From assembly GCA_022360375.1 (NCBI GenBank), contig JAKSCW010000554.1, forward strand, positions 1 through 7,186: DNA of 7,186 nucleotides, in the 5' to 3' direction. Shown here one piece after another: positions 1 to 6,587 of this stretch. The stretch's first letter is position 1. Each line of letters begins with the position of its first letter. The notes beneath the pieces are model-generated. The model searched no databases and was not told the DNA's origin. It saw only the letters and a list, made by a program, of their open reading frames with translations. The stretch comes from Balneolales bacterium (GTDB lineage: Bacteria; Bacteroidota; Rhodothermia; Balneolales; Balneolaceae). The translations under genes were made by a program, and so were the position numbers.

Positions 1-395
1 AGGTTTACATCCCCAGCTACCGGTGCATAGGAATAGTTGCCAAGAGAAAAATCACTGGAATTCATGTGGGTTCGGGTTAGTGAATAGCGGGCTCCCGAAT
101 CTCCAAAATAGGCCTCGATGATTTTTCTGCGGTTTTCTTCACCGATTTCATTCAACAGATACGCAGAGGATTCAGTAAAAGAGCCGCCAAAACCGGTGAT
201 TTTTTGAAACGTCTCCTCCGGTTTGATTTCAATATTCACTACAGATTCTGAGTCAGGGAATTCTTCTACCTTTGTAAGTTTATTACCACTGGCAGAAGTT
301 TCATAAACCTCCACCTCAAGTGTTTGAGGATCGGAGCAACTCATAATCAGCAATATGGTTAATGCTTTAACAACAAAATACTTTGTGTTGGTCAT
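1..395 (-). CDS. GH30 family beta-glucanase/glucosidase lipoprotein, N-terminal part (3' end outside the window)
   Basis: This reading frame opens at an ATG at 395-393 and stays open for 131 codons to the window edge. Residues 1-19 form a signal peptide with a lysine at 5 and 10 and a hydrophobic stretch, followed by Cys20 in the context LLIMSC, so a lipoprotein is predicted. Asp22 follows closely, but a surface-export signal is not clear. Residues 63-79 (FQKITGFGGSFTESSAY) and 101-118 (GARYSLTRTHMNSSDFS) are the N-terminal signatures of GH30, a retaining clan GH-A family. Both catalytic glutamates lie further downstream and are not in the window, so activity cannot be confirmed. GH30 members paired with GH17 in marine Bacteroidota act on beta-1,6-linked glucose branches of laminarin; that role is inferred here from the neighbour. 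The start lies only 5 bases after the GH17 stop, indicating translation from the same mRNA. The GH30 subfamily cannot be assigned from this fragment. Confidence 0.88.
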   Translation of the reverse strand, partial: MTNTKYFVVKALTILLIMSCSDPQTLEVEVYETSASGNKLTKVEEFPDSESVVNIEIKPEETFQKITGFGGSFTESSAYLLNEIGEENRRKIIEAYFGDSGARYSLTRTHMNSSDFSLGNYSYAPVAGDVN

Positions 396-400
396 TATAC

Positions 401-1684
401 TTACTGGCCGGCCATTATTTGTTCGTTTGTAGGCGGTACAAGCACCGTTTTCATCATCTCGTCCTCGTCACCTCCGAACGTTTTAGTAATCGGTTTTCCA
501 TCGCGGGTAAGGCCTTCAAAAATGCCTGCATCTACCAAATCCCAAATGGCGTACTTGGCTTCGCTTTGTAAGTTTATAAGCCCGAAATGATTTTCTGAAC
601 CCAGTTGGTTGGCCGCATCTTTCCATTTCTCATCAAACGCTTCAAAATAGAACACAGAAATTCCATGCTCATTTGACCATTCACGCATCATTTTAAAGTA
701 CATGCCTGATTTATATTCGTCGATGGAGCGGGCTCCTTCGGGGCCATAGAACTCGTTGGAAACAGTTGCCCATCCCGTTTCGCCAATGTGAACGGGTTTG
801 TCAATTCCAAGACTTTTCATGTAAGTGACCACACTCTCATATTGAGTTATTGCATATTCAAGAGACCGTTGCATCGCTGCATCCACCTTTTCAATATCTG
901 TAAGGTCATATTCATTTTCGCGAATACCCCAGAATTCAGGATGGTAATGAGTATCATGCATGGGATAGGTATGCATGGAGATATAGTCTACCGCTTCAAT
1001 AAGTGTGTTCAAATCCTCTTTATGGTATTCGCTCCCTCCTCCTCCCCAGGAAGCAAAGTTATCAGAACTGGTAATCCAAAGGGTTTCGGGAAGCCCACCT
1101 TCATTCTTTAATTCCTGGAGGTGGGTTACCCATTTCAAAATAATGCCAGGCTCCACGTAGTATTCCGAAGCCCAATGTACCATGGCTTCATTACCAACTG
1201 CCAGAATTTTAACAATCTCCGGGTACATGTTTGTCAATTCCACTGCTCGCGCAATTTCTACTTCATTCCTGGGACTATCTTCATCCCGGATACGTTCCGG
1301 GAGATCAGTCCATGCATTTTTAGCATCGATCCAGGCACCCAGCATCACATACATTTCAAAGCCCGGGTCTTCTTCCATTAATTCCCGGATAGCCGCCAAT
1401 ACATTAGAAGCATGATCTAAATGGACATTATAGGTACGGATAACCCGAATGCCCATCGCGTGAAGGATCAGCATATCCTCTTTCAGTTGGGGGATAGTGG
1501 GTTGAATATCACGGGTAATTTCCCGGTATCCTCCATATGAAATTGCCTGGTAATCCGGGTTTCCCAGAATATCTTCGGCAGTAATACTTGCTCTGTTATT
1601 CATTGTTTGTTCAGATCGGTTTGCACAATTTGTTAGCGTTATTACCACCAAAAGGCCCAGTAATAACAGGAAGGGATTGTTCAT
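401..1684 (-). CDS. GH17 beta-1,3-glucanase lipoprotein
   Basis: This 427-residue protein is a predicted endo-acting, retaining beta-1,3-glucanase of the GH17 family (clan GH-A). A hydrophobic segment (residues 4-18) ends in LTNC with Cys20 as the lipidation site, so it should be membrane-anchored. The n-region (MNNPF) unusually lacks a lysine or arginine. The barrel runs from about residue 45 to 385. VGNEA carries the likely acid/base Glu166, HIGETGW carries the likely nucleophile Glu302, and FYFEAFDEKWK (345-355) is a strong GH17 signature. Trp212 with four glycines (WGGGG, 213-216) sits in a loop before the SMHTYP strand. An acidic tail of about 35 residues follows the barrel. The ATG lies 12 bases after the phosphorylase stop, and GH30 follows 5 bases downstream. 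In laminarin loci GH17 typically cuts debranched backbone to oligosaccharides. Some bacterial GH17 domains are transglycosylases, so hydrolysis is probable rather than proven. Confidence 0.92.
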   Translation of the reverse strand: MNNPFLLLLGLLVVITLTNCANRSEQTMNNRASITAEDILGNPDYQAISYGGYREITRDIQPTIPQLKEDMLILHAMGIRVIRTYNVHLDHASNVLAAIRELMEEDPGFEMYVMLGAWIDAKNAWTDLPERIRDEDSPRNEVEIARAVELTNMYPEIVKILAVGNEAMVHWASEYYVEPGIILKWVTHLQELKNEGGLPETLWITSSDNFASWGGGGSEYHKEDLNTLIEAVDYISMHTYPMHDTHYHPEFWGIRENEYDLTDIEKVDAAMQRSLEYAITQYESVVTYMKSLGIDKPVHIGETGWATVSNEFYGPEGARSIDEYKSGMYFKMMREWSNEHGISVFYFEAFDEKWKDAANQLGSENHFGLINLQSEAKYAIWDLVDAGIFEGLTRDGKPITKTFGGDEDEMMKTVLVPPTNEQIMAGQ

Positions 1685-1696
1685 GGCTGGATGGTT

Positions 1697-4600
1697 TTAT
1701 GAGGCATGATGTTCTGTTTGGATAAGCTGGGAGTGAGTGAGTGACACAATAACCTGGTGGATGGAACCCGAACGGCTAAACACCTGCCGGGAAGTTTCAA
1801 CATCGAGGCTGGATTCAGAAAAGAGTTTGGAGCTTCCATCTTTAAAGTATACTTCAATACCTGTTGAACCGGTAATCACATACACGACCGGAACCTGACA
1901 AATAGTAAACCCGAGTCCTTGCCCGGGAATTATCAGTTCATAGGATTCCCCTTCTAATGAAATACATTCCATTTTCTGCTCCTGGGAGGTAAATTCGGCC
2001 GATGAAAGTACAATGGGGTCAAAGCTCAATCGGTTGTTTTCTATTCGAACGCCCAATTCTCCGAATCGTGCTAAAATATCTTCTTTTACCTGGCCGGTCA
2101 TCCCAGGCTGTTGCGCACCCCGGTGATAAGGAGTGTGCGAATAAGGATCAGTAGGGAAGGCACCATATACTTCAGGTGATTTGTGAATTCCAATTCCTTC
2201 CCCGATTTCATAGAAATGTGCGGTTAGCCTGGTGAATGTATCCTGAGTCACTTGTTCTGATTTGACCCGGTCGCACACTTCGAAAGCAGCCAGGTACAGC
2301 TTTGAAACCATGTGCCAGTAAATGGAACCAAGACCTTCGTACCCGTAAAACGTGCCCGAACGCCCCGTAAATGCTTTGTGATTGAACACTTTCTCAAAAA
2401 TATCCAGAACCAGCGCTTTTTCTTGTTTAACCAGGCTGCTGAATTCCGGGCTTTCCAGGTTATCGATAGCTAGCGACAGGTCATTTGCATTCTTAAAATC
2501 CCCATTGAAATGGAACCCCCCATGTATATCCTTAACAATAATCTGGCGATGTTGTTCTGCTACCAGTTTTTCCAGCAATTTTGATTGCTGTACCAGTTCT
2601 TTCGAAATCTCATTCTTCTGAAGGAATCCCGGAAGCGACTTGTTTGGATACAAAATATAGCTGGCCTGGTCTTCCCTGTACAAACTACTTGCCCGAAGTG
2701 CGTCGAGCACCTCTAACGACTCTTCTGCGTTTAAATAGCCTGAACTCAATACCGCAACCTGGCCTTCCAGCATTTCATCCAGGTAAGAAATCGAAATGCC
2801 ATCTTCTTCCACGCTCATCAGGTTGTAAGCATGGTACAGATTATCTCCTCTTTTATTGGCTGCAATCGAATGCTCCAGGAACGTGTTTGCCACCCGGAAA
2901 AATTCATGAATAGAAGAAACTGAAATGGACGTTTTCTCGCCACTGAAACCAAGTGAATACACCGAATTTCGATAATTGCTGCCTGCCTGCCCTAATCCGT
3001 CGGTTACCTTCTTCCTTGTTTCATCACTGAAATCCCCCTCTAACAGTGCCGCATTATTCTTCAGTACTTCAAGAATACTGTTGAAAAAAATAGCCAACTC
3101 GATGGATACGGAAATATTTAGCACCTTTGAATTAGCAAGAATCGGTTCAAAAAATGTCAAAAACCTTCTCAGGTAATATAAGGTTACCATCGAAACCCCA
3201 TTTCCTACCAGAGCATTATTGGCATCGTTCCACTCAGGTCTCTGAGTGTTCATCCAAATGCCACCCTCCGGAATGAAATTGGAAACCTTGGCTAATACGG
3301 TGGCCAGGATTTTCTCAATGAAATTGACATGGTGAATGTTTAAATCCCTGCTCCCTAGCAGAGCTCCATCTGCACCTGATTTCTGAACCCGCTCCCGGAT
3401 TTTAAGATCACTTTCATGATCAAAATCAATGGTGTCTTTTGGGTTCTCTACAATTTCCTCGTAGGACCTTATCTGGTAAGGTACATTTGCATATACAAAC
3501 ACATCCTCTTCAAAGAGATGCTCAAATTCATCCGGTTTTTGATCCCGGTAAAATTCAAGGAACTTGAGCAGATAAATGATCTGATGATCGCCCCAATACC
3601 CTATGTAAGACCAGGGATCATCCGGCTCGATTGTTTCCCAATCAAACCCTCCTTTTGTAACACGGTAAGGGTTGTATCCATCGAAGGTTGATGCATTCAG
3701 GAACTTAAAGATCATCCCTTCCATAAATTCCGGGTAGGAATGAGCCAGGGCTTCCCAGTTTTGAAAGATATCTCTCCAATTGCCTTCATAATCGAGAATC
3801 TTAGAGCCATCTGCTTCGTTTCTTGTATTAATCGAAAACCTGTTCCATGGGCGGCTGGGGTCCCCATGCCTGCGGCTAAACTTCAGCGGCAAATATTCTT
3901 TAGAAAGGCGGATGAAATCGGCATCTTCTGTCTGTTTTGCTTTCTCAATAAGTTCTTCTCTGCCAAAAACATCGGGTAAGCTTTCCAGGAGTGAAAAAAT
4001 ACCTGAATACACCTCCTGGTTTGCGTTTTTCAGATATCTGGAAAAATCTTCTTTTTCGATGGAATAGTGGTTATCGAATATCCCGCCTCTCATAATGTTA
4101 TATAACACGTTGGAATAATGGCGGGCGTCTTTAAGACTATCAGATGTACCCTGGAGACCATCTGCATTTGCAATCAGTTTTAAAAGATTACGAGTTCCAG
4201 CCTCTACATCTTCTTCTATCTGCCTGGCAAGATCTGCCTTTGATTTAAGGCGCTCATTCAGCTCAATAACCTGCGCATGATCCTGGTTTACATTAGCAAC
4301 AATCGACCAGGTTTTTTCTGATCCTGCCTCAAGATTCATTTCAGAGTGAACAAAATAGGCTCCCTTCTCACCTTTTACATCTGTTTCCCCGGTAACAGGT
4401 TCGCCATTTCGAAACCGGTTTACTTGTAATGAAGAAACAAAATAGGAAGGATTTTCACATCCATACGACCAGGCTACATTGGTTTTCAACGCTTCACTTG
4501 GTTCTGCTTTATCAACAATAATTGCACTTAAGGCAAATATTCCCAGGCCGGTTTCTTTAACTAATTCACTTCTTTTATAGGCATCTACAAGATTACTTAC

Positions 4601-5128
4601 CCTGGTTTGCTGCTCACTCATCACTCCATATGGAAGTATATTCTGAATACCATCGAGTACCCGAACTGAATGGGCGTTTTCGGAATAGTTAAGCAAACAA
4701 GAGTGCTTCACAAAACCATAAGCATTGCTCGAATTCCACTCATACCGGAAAGTAAGCCCAAAATCATGATTGGTTTCTTCAAACATCACCTTATTCCCCC
4801 AGCGGTTCTTATAGAGGTTCCGTTCGATGTTGTATTTTCCGGTAAAACGCTCTGAAAATGGTTCCCAAATAGAAATCTCTTCATCATTAAGAACCTGGAT
4901 AATGGTTTTGCTTCCGGTAATATCCGCGGACTCTGTGATCTTATCATCAGTGTAGTATGGGAATAAAGAGAATTCAGCATTTTTACGACCGGCAGAGACA
5001 CCACCATTGCTTGAAATAAACATCCAGTGATTAGAATCACTTACAATGCTCATAAAAAAAGGGCGCATTGAATCGACTTCTGAAATCTTAAACCATTCTT
5101 CGTTCTTAATTTTTTCTACTGATAACAA
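1697..5128 (-). CDS. Inverting oligosaccharide phosphorylase, probable GH149 beta-1,3-oligoglucan phosphorylase
   Basis: This 1143-residue protein has no signal peptide or membrane segment and should be cytoplasmic. The layout fits the GH94/GH149/GH161 phosphorylases: an N-terminal beta-sandwich part (roughly 20-290), a helical linker, an (alpha/alpha)6 catalytic barrel (roughly 330-1030) and a short C-terminal beta region. Notable motifs are RRHGDPSRPWNRFSI (419-433), GNWRDIFQNWEAL (449-461), PEWNDANNALVG (631-642, Asp635 the likely general acid), GRSGTFYGYEGLGSIYWHM (922-940) and YGAFPTDPYSHTP with QQPGMTGQVKEDIL (988-1019). Such enzymes split beta-glucans with inorganic phosphate and release alpha-glucose-1-phosphate. 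GH149 is preferred because of the length near 1100 residues and the GH17/GH30 neighbours; GH161 is the main alternative, and GH94 1,2-beta-oligoglucan phosphorylase is less likely. The start is TTG at 5128-5126; an in-frame TAA at 5143-5141 and no nearer ATG limit the choice. The next in-frame ATG (Met21) would cut a segment that reads as coding. Confidence 0.75.
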   Translation of the reverse strand: MLSVEKIKNEEWFKISEVDSMRPFFMSIVSDSNHWMFISSNGGVSAGRKNAEFSLFPYYTDDKITESADITGSKTIIQVLNDEEISIWEPFSERFTGKYNIERNLYKNRWGNKVMFEETNHDFGLTFRYEWNSSNAYGFVKHSCLLNYSENAHSVRVLDGIQNILPYGVMSEQQTRVSNLVDAYKRSELVKETGLGIFALSAIIVDKAEPSEALKTNVAWSYGCENPSYFVSSLQVNRFRNGEPVTGETDVKGEKGAYFVHSEMNLEAGSEKTWSIVANVNQDHAQVIELNERLKSKADLARQIEEDVEAGTRNLLKLIANADGLQGTSDSLKDARHYSNVLYNIMRGGIFDNHYSIEKEDFSRYLKNANQEVYSGIFSLLESLPDVFGREELIEKAKQTEDADFIRLSKEYLPLKFSRRHGDPSRPWNRFSINTRNEADGSKILDYEGNWRDIFQNWEALAHSYPEFMEGMIFKFLNASTFDGYNPYRVTKGGFDWETIEPDDPWSYIGYWGDHQIIYLLKFLEFYRDQKPDEFEHLFEEDVFVYANVPYQIRSYEEIVENPKDTIDFDHESDLKIRERVQKSGADGALLGSRDLNIHHVNFIEKILATVLAKVSNFIPEGGIWMNTQRPEWNDANNALVGNGVSMVTLYYLRRFLTFFEPILANSKVLNISVSIELAIFFNSILEVLKNNAALLEGDFSDETRKKVTDGLGQAGSNYRNSVYSLGFSGEKTSISVSSIHEFFRVANTFLEHSIAANKRGDNLYHAYNLMSVEEDGISISYLDEMLEGQVAVLSSGYLNAEESLEVLDALRASSLYREDQASYILYPNKSLPGFLQKNEISKELVQQSKLLEKLVAEQHRQIIVKDIHGGFHFNGDFKNANDLSLAIDNLESPEFSSLVKQEKALVLDIFEKVFNHKAFTGRSGTFYGYEGLGSIYWHMVSKLYLAAFEVCDRVKSEQVTQDTFTRLTAHFYEIGEGIGIHKSPEVYGAFPTDPYSHTPYHRGAQQPGMTGQVKEDILARFGELGVRIENNRLSFDPIVLSSAEFTSQEQKMECISLEGESYELIIPGQGLGFTICQVPVVYVITGSTGIEVYFKDGSSKLFSESSLDVETSRQVFSRSGSIHQVIVSLTHSQLIQTEHHAS

Positions 5129-5174
5129 CGTGGGAGATTTTTAAAATTTTTGAATTACTACCCGAAAACAACGT
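5116..5174 (-). repeat. Imperfect 16-17 base direct repeat flanking the phosphorylase start
   Basis: On the minus strand, ACGTTGTTTTCGGGTAG (5174-5158, directly after the upstream stop) resembles ACGTTGTTATCAGTAG (5131-5116, which contains the TTG start). Fourteen of 17 aligned columns match, with the first eight bases identical, and the copies are 43 bases apart. It could be the trace of a small local duplication or chance similarity. Confidence 0.35.
5129..5174 (-). promoter_or_regulatory. A-rich leader before the phosphorylase TTG start
   Basis: The 46-base gap between the GH-A glycosidase stop and the phosphorylase start holds no Shine-Dalgarno-like purine run at normal spacing. On the minus strand it contains an A/T-only block (TTCAAAAATTTTAAAAATC) that ends about 9 bases before the TTG. 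A-rich, unstructured leaders without a strong Shine-Dalgarno are usual in Bacteroidota, so this is probably the translation initiation region. I see no convincing promoter or terminator in it, which favours cotranscription. Confidence 0.4.
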
Positions 5175-6449
5175 CTATTTGTTTCCAGCCTTCTGTTTTG
5201 CTTCTTCTAAAGAAATATTGGAAAAATGTTGATCCAGCGATTCAGCAGTAGCACCCGGAGCGTAGGGATCGAATAGATGGGCTTGCTTTATTACATAATA
5301 GGCAGCCCTGGGGTATAAGGGAAAAGTACCATCCTCGTTCACCGCTCCTTTCGCCATAATACCAAACCACTCTTCATTCATGTTGTCAGTACCATGTACA
5401 AAATCATAGTCGTAACCCTGGTTTGCCCAGGAAGCGTTAGTATCATGAATATCTAGGTTCACGGTTTGTCCGTATTTCCACCAGCCATCGCTAAACTGAA
5501 ACGTAAATCCACCTATAGAGTTATCAGCGCCATTTAACCCGGCCGCATTGGCGTAGATATCTTTCCAATTACCATGCTTGTAATAGGCCTGGCTTAGTTG
5601 ATCTTCTTCCAGGGTTTGGGCGTTAAACGCATCTGAACCAAATTCTGTAAGTAACACAGGTTTATCATATTCAGCAGCTACCCTGTCGTATAAATCGGTG
5701 AATGTAACACCCCGGTATGTATTGGTTCCAAATATGTCAATATCAGGAGCCTCTTCAACGATCAAATCCATAAACTGAAGGTCTCCATTGCAGAACGCAA
5801 CAGGACGACTCCCGTCAATTTCTTTCATAAGTATGGCTGCCTCGTTAAAGAGTTTATACATATGGCGGGCCCGTATGGTAGACTGGCGATCTTCAACCGG
5901 AATATCTTCGGTTTCCGCTCCACTCCAGAACAGCCCATAGTTATTTTCATTGCCAAGTAAATACAGGAGCAACCCTTCCGTTTTTTTATACTCCTCAGCC
6001 AGTTGGGTAACTTCTTCAATCAATAATTCTCTCACTTTTTCATCGGCATATTCGGTATTGGCCACCCACTCTCCGTCAATCGGTACTCCATAGCGGCCAA
6101 AGGAATGGTTCAACATGGTATAAATGCCATACTGTTCGTAAATGTAGGTGATCCATTCTTTTGGAATCCCGGTGTATACCCGTATAGCATTTACCCCCAT
6201 ATCTTGTAGCCACCCCATTTCATAATGAAGTGCTTTTTTGATGAATTCAGGTGGTTGCTCCCAAAGGATGTACTCGTAATTCGTGCCTATTGGCAGGTAA
6301 TCCCAGTTCATTCCGTTAATCATCAAGGCAGAACCATCTACAGAAAGAATCCAGCCCTGCTCCGTTTTATCCACAAAAACCTGTTCCTGGGAAAATAGAT
6401 GGAAAGATAAACCCAAAGAGAGAGTGATAGAGAGGAGTAGTTTCTTCAA
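5175..6449 (-). CDS. Secreted clan GH-A glycosidase, stand-alone TIM barrel (GH2/GH72-like, family unclear)
   Basis: This 424-residue protein begins with a Sec signal peptide (KKLLLSITLSLGLSFHLFS) and probable cleavage before Gln21, with no lipobox cysteine, so it should be periplasmic or secreted. The rest is a single barrel. GMNWDYLP opens the first strand, NAIRVYTG (87-94) the second, LLGNENN (164-170) carries the likely acid/base Glu168, and VLLTEFGSDAF (265-275) carries the likely nucleophile Glu269. GGFTFQFSDGWWK (313-325) resembles the strand-8 region of GH2-type barrels. The 101-residue spacing of the two glutamates fits a retaining clan GH-A enzyme. The sandwich domains that precede the barrel in true GH2 enzymes are absent, and the GNE and TEFG contexts also recall GH72 glucanosyltransferases. 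Substrate is therefore unknown, although position among GH1, GH17 and GH30 genes suggests a beta-glucan. The start is TTG at 6449-6447: it begins a proper signal peptide, no in-frame ATG lies upstream before a TAG about 50 codon-bases beyond the gap palindrome, and the next ATG (Met43) would delete the signal peptide. Confidence 0.85.
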   Translation of the reverse strand: MKKLLLSITLSLGLSFHLFSQEQVFVDKTEQGWILSVDGSALMINGMNWDYLPIGTNYEYILWEQPPEFIKKALHYEMGWLQDMGVNAIRVYTGIPKEWITYIYEQYGIYTMLNHSFGRYGVPIDGEWVANTEYADEKVRELLIEEVTQLAEEYKKTEGLLLYLLGNENNYGLFWSGAETEDIPVEDRQSTIRARHMYKLFNEAAILMKEIDGSRPVAFCNGDLQFMDLIVEEAPDIDIFGTNTYRGVTFTDLYDRVAAEYDKPVLLTEFGSDAFNAQTLEEDQLSQAYYKHGNWKDIYANAAGLNGADNSIGGFTFQFSDGWWKYGQTVNLDIHDTNASWANQGYDYDFVHGTDNMNEEWFGIMAKGAVNEDGTFPLYPRAAYYVIKQAHLFDPYAPGATAESLDQHFSNISLEEAKQKAGNK

Positions 6450-6517
6450 ATGTATAGTCTTATTCCGGTTTTTAGGGCAACACCAACAATTAATGCCTGG
6501 TACTTTGCCTAACAGAA

Positions 6518-6533
6518 TAGTTTTGAAAAACTA
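6518..6533. promoter_or_regulatory. Perfect palindrome TAGTTTT-GA-AAAACTA, candidate operator
   Basis: Two 7-base arms are perfectly complementary around a 2-base centre. No T-run follows on either strand, so it is not a typical intrinsic terminator. The centre lies about 76 bases upstream of the GH-A start codon, a reasonable place for a dimeric repressor or activator site. A weak RNA hairpin is the alternative. Confidence 0.35.
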
Positions 6534-6565
6534 CAATATCAATATTTACATTCTATATACAGGAT

Positions 6566-6581
6566 GGAAAAGCGGTTTTCC
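6566..6581. promoter_or_regulatory. Palindrome GGAAAAGCGGTTTTCC, candidate operator or weak hairpin
   Basis: Six-base arms GGAAAA and TTTTCC are perfectly complementary around GCGG, giving a near-symmetric 16-mer with a central CG. A central CG is common in LacI-family operators, many of which control sugar genes. It lies 7 bases after the GH1 stop, where a terminator would also be expected, but the minus-strand sequence after it (ATCCTGTATATAG) has no T-run. Assignment as an operator is inference. Confidence 0.35.
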
Positions 6582-6587
6582 TGACGT

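Larger units (their letters stand above)
6450..6587 (-). promoter_or_regulatory. Intergenic region between GH1 and the GH-A gene, possible internal promoter/operator
   Basis: At 138 bases this is the longest gap in the window and the only one able to hold a promoter for the four downstream genes. It is AT-rich and contains two palindromes, listed separately. A clean Bacteroidota promoter (TTG, 17-23 bases, TAnnTTTG) was not found at a sensible place: TAGTTTTT within one palindrome is a partial match to the -7 element but lacks a properly spaced upstream TTG. No coding potential or RNA gene is visible. Confidence 0.35.

Noticed and set aside
401..520. Type IX secretion C-terminal sorting domain on GH17, and likewise on the GH-A protein.
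   Set aside because: Neither tail has the beta-rich ~70-residue domain expected; the GH17 tail is short and acidic, and the GH-A protein ends in a helical lysine-rich segment.
383..4855. Plus-strand open frames of about 60-110 codons opposite GH17 and the phosphorylase.
   Set aside because: They lie wholly opposite well-supported genes, show no recognisable domain, and have no separate initiation context.
1697..5128. GH94 1,2-beta-oligoglucan phosphorylase, which has a similar length.
   Set aside because: The general-acid context (PEWNDANN) and the neighbours GH17/GH30 fit beta-1,3-glucan phosphorylases better; no GH144 or other beta-1,2-glucanase is seen in the window. It remains a lesser alternative.
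6446..6456. TACATTTG matches the Bacteroidota -7 promoter element TAnnTTTG with a TTG 23 bases upstream.
   Set aside because: It overlaps the TTG start codon of the GH-A gene, so transcription would begin inside the coding region and the next in-frame ATG would lose the signal peptide.
6566..6581. Intrinsic terminator after the GH1 gene.
   Set aside because: The stem is only six mostly A-T pairs and no T-run follows on the transcribed strand.
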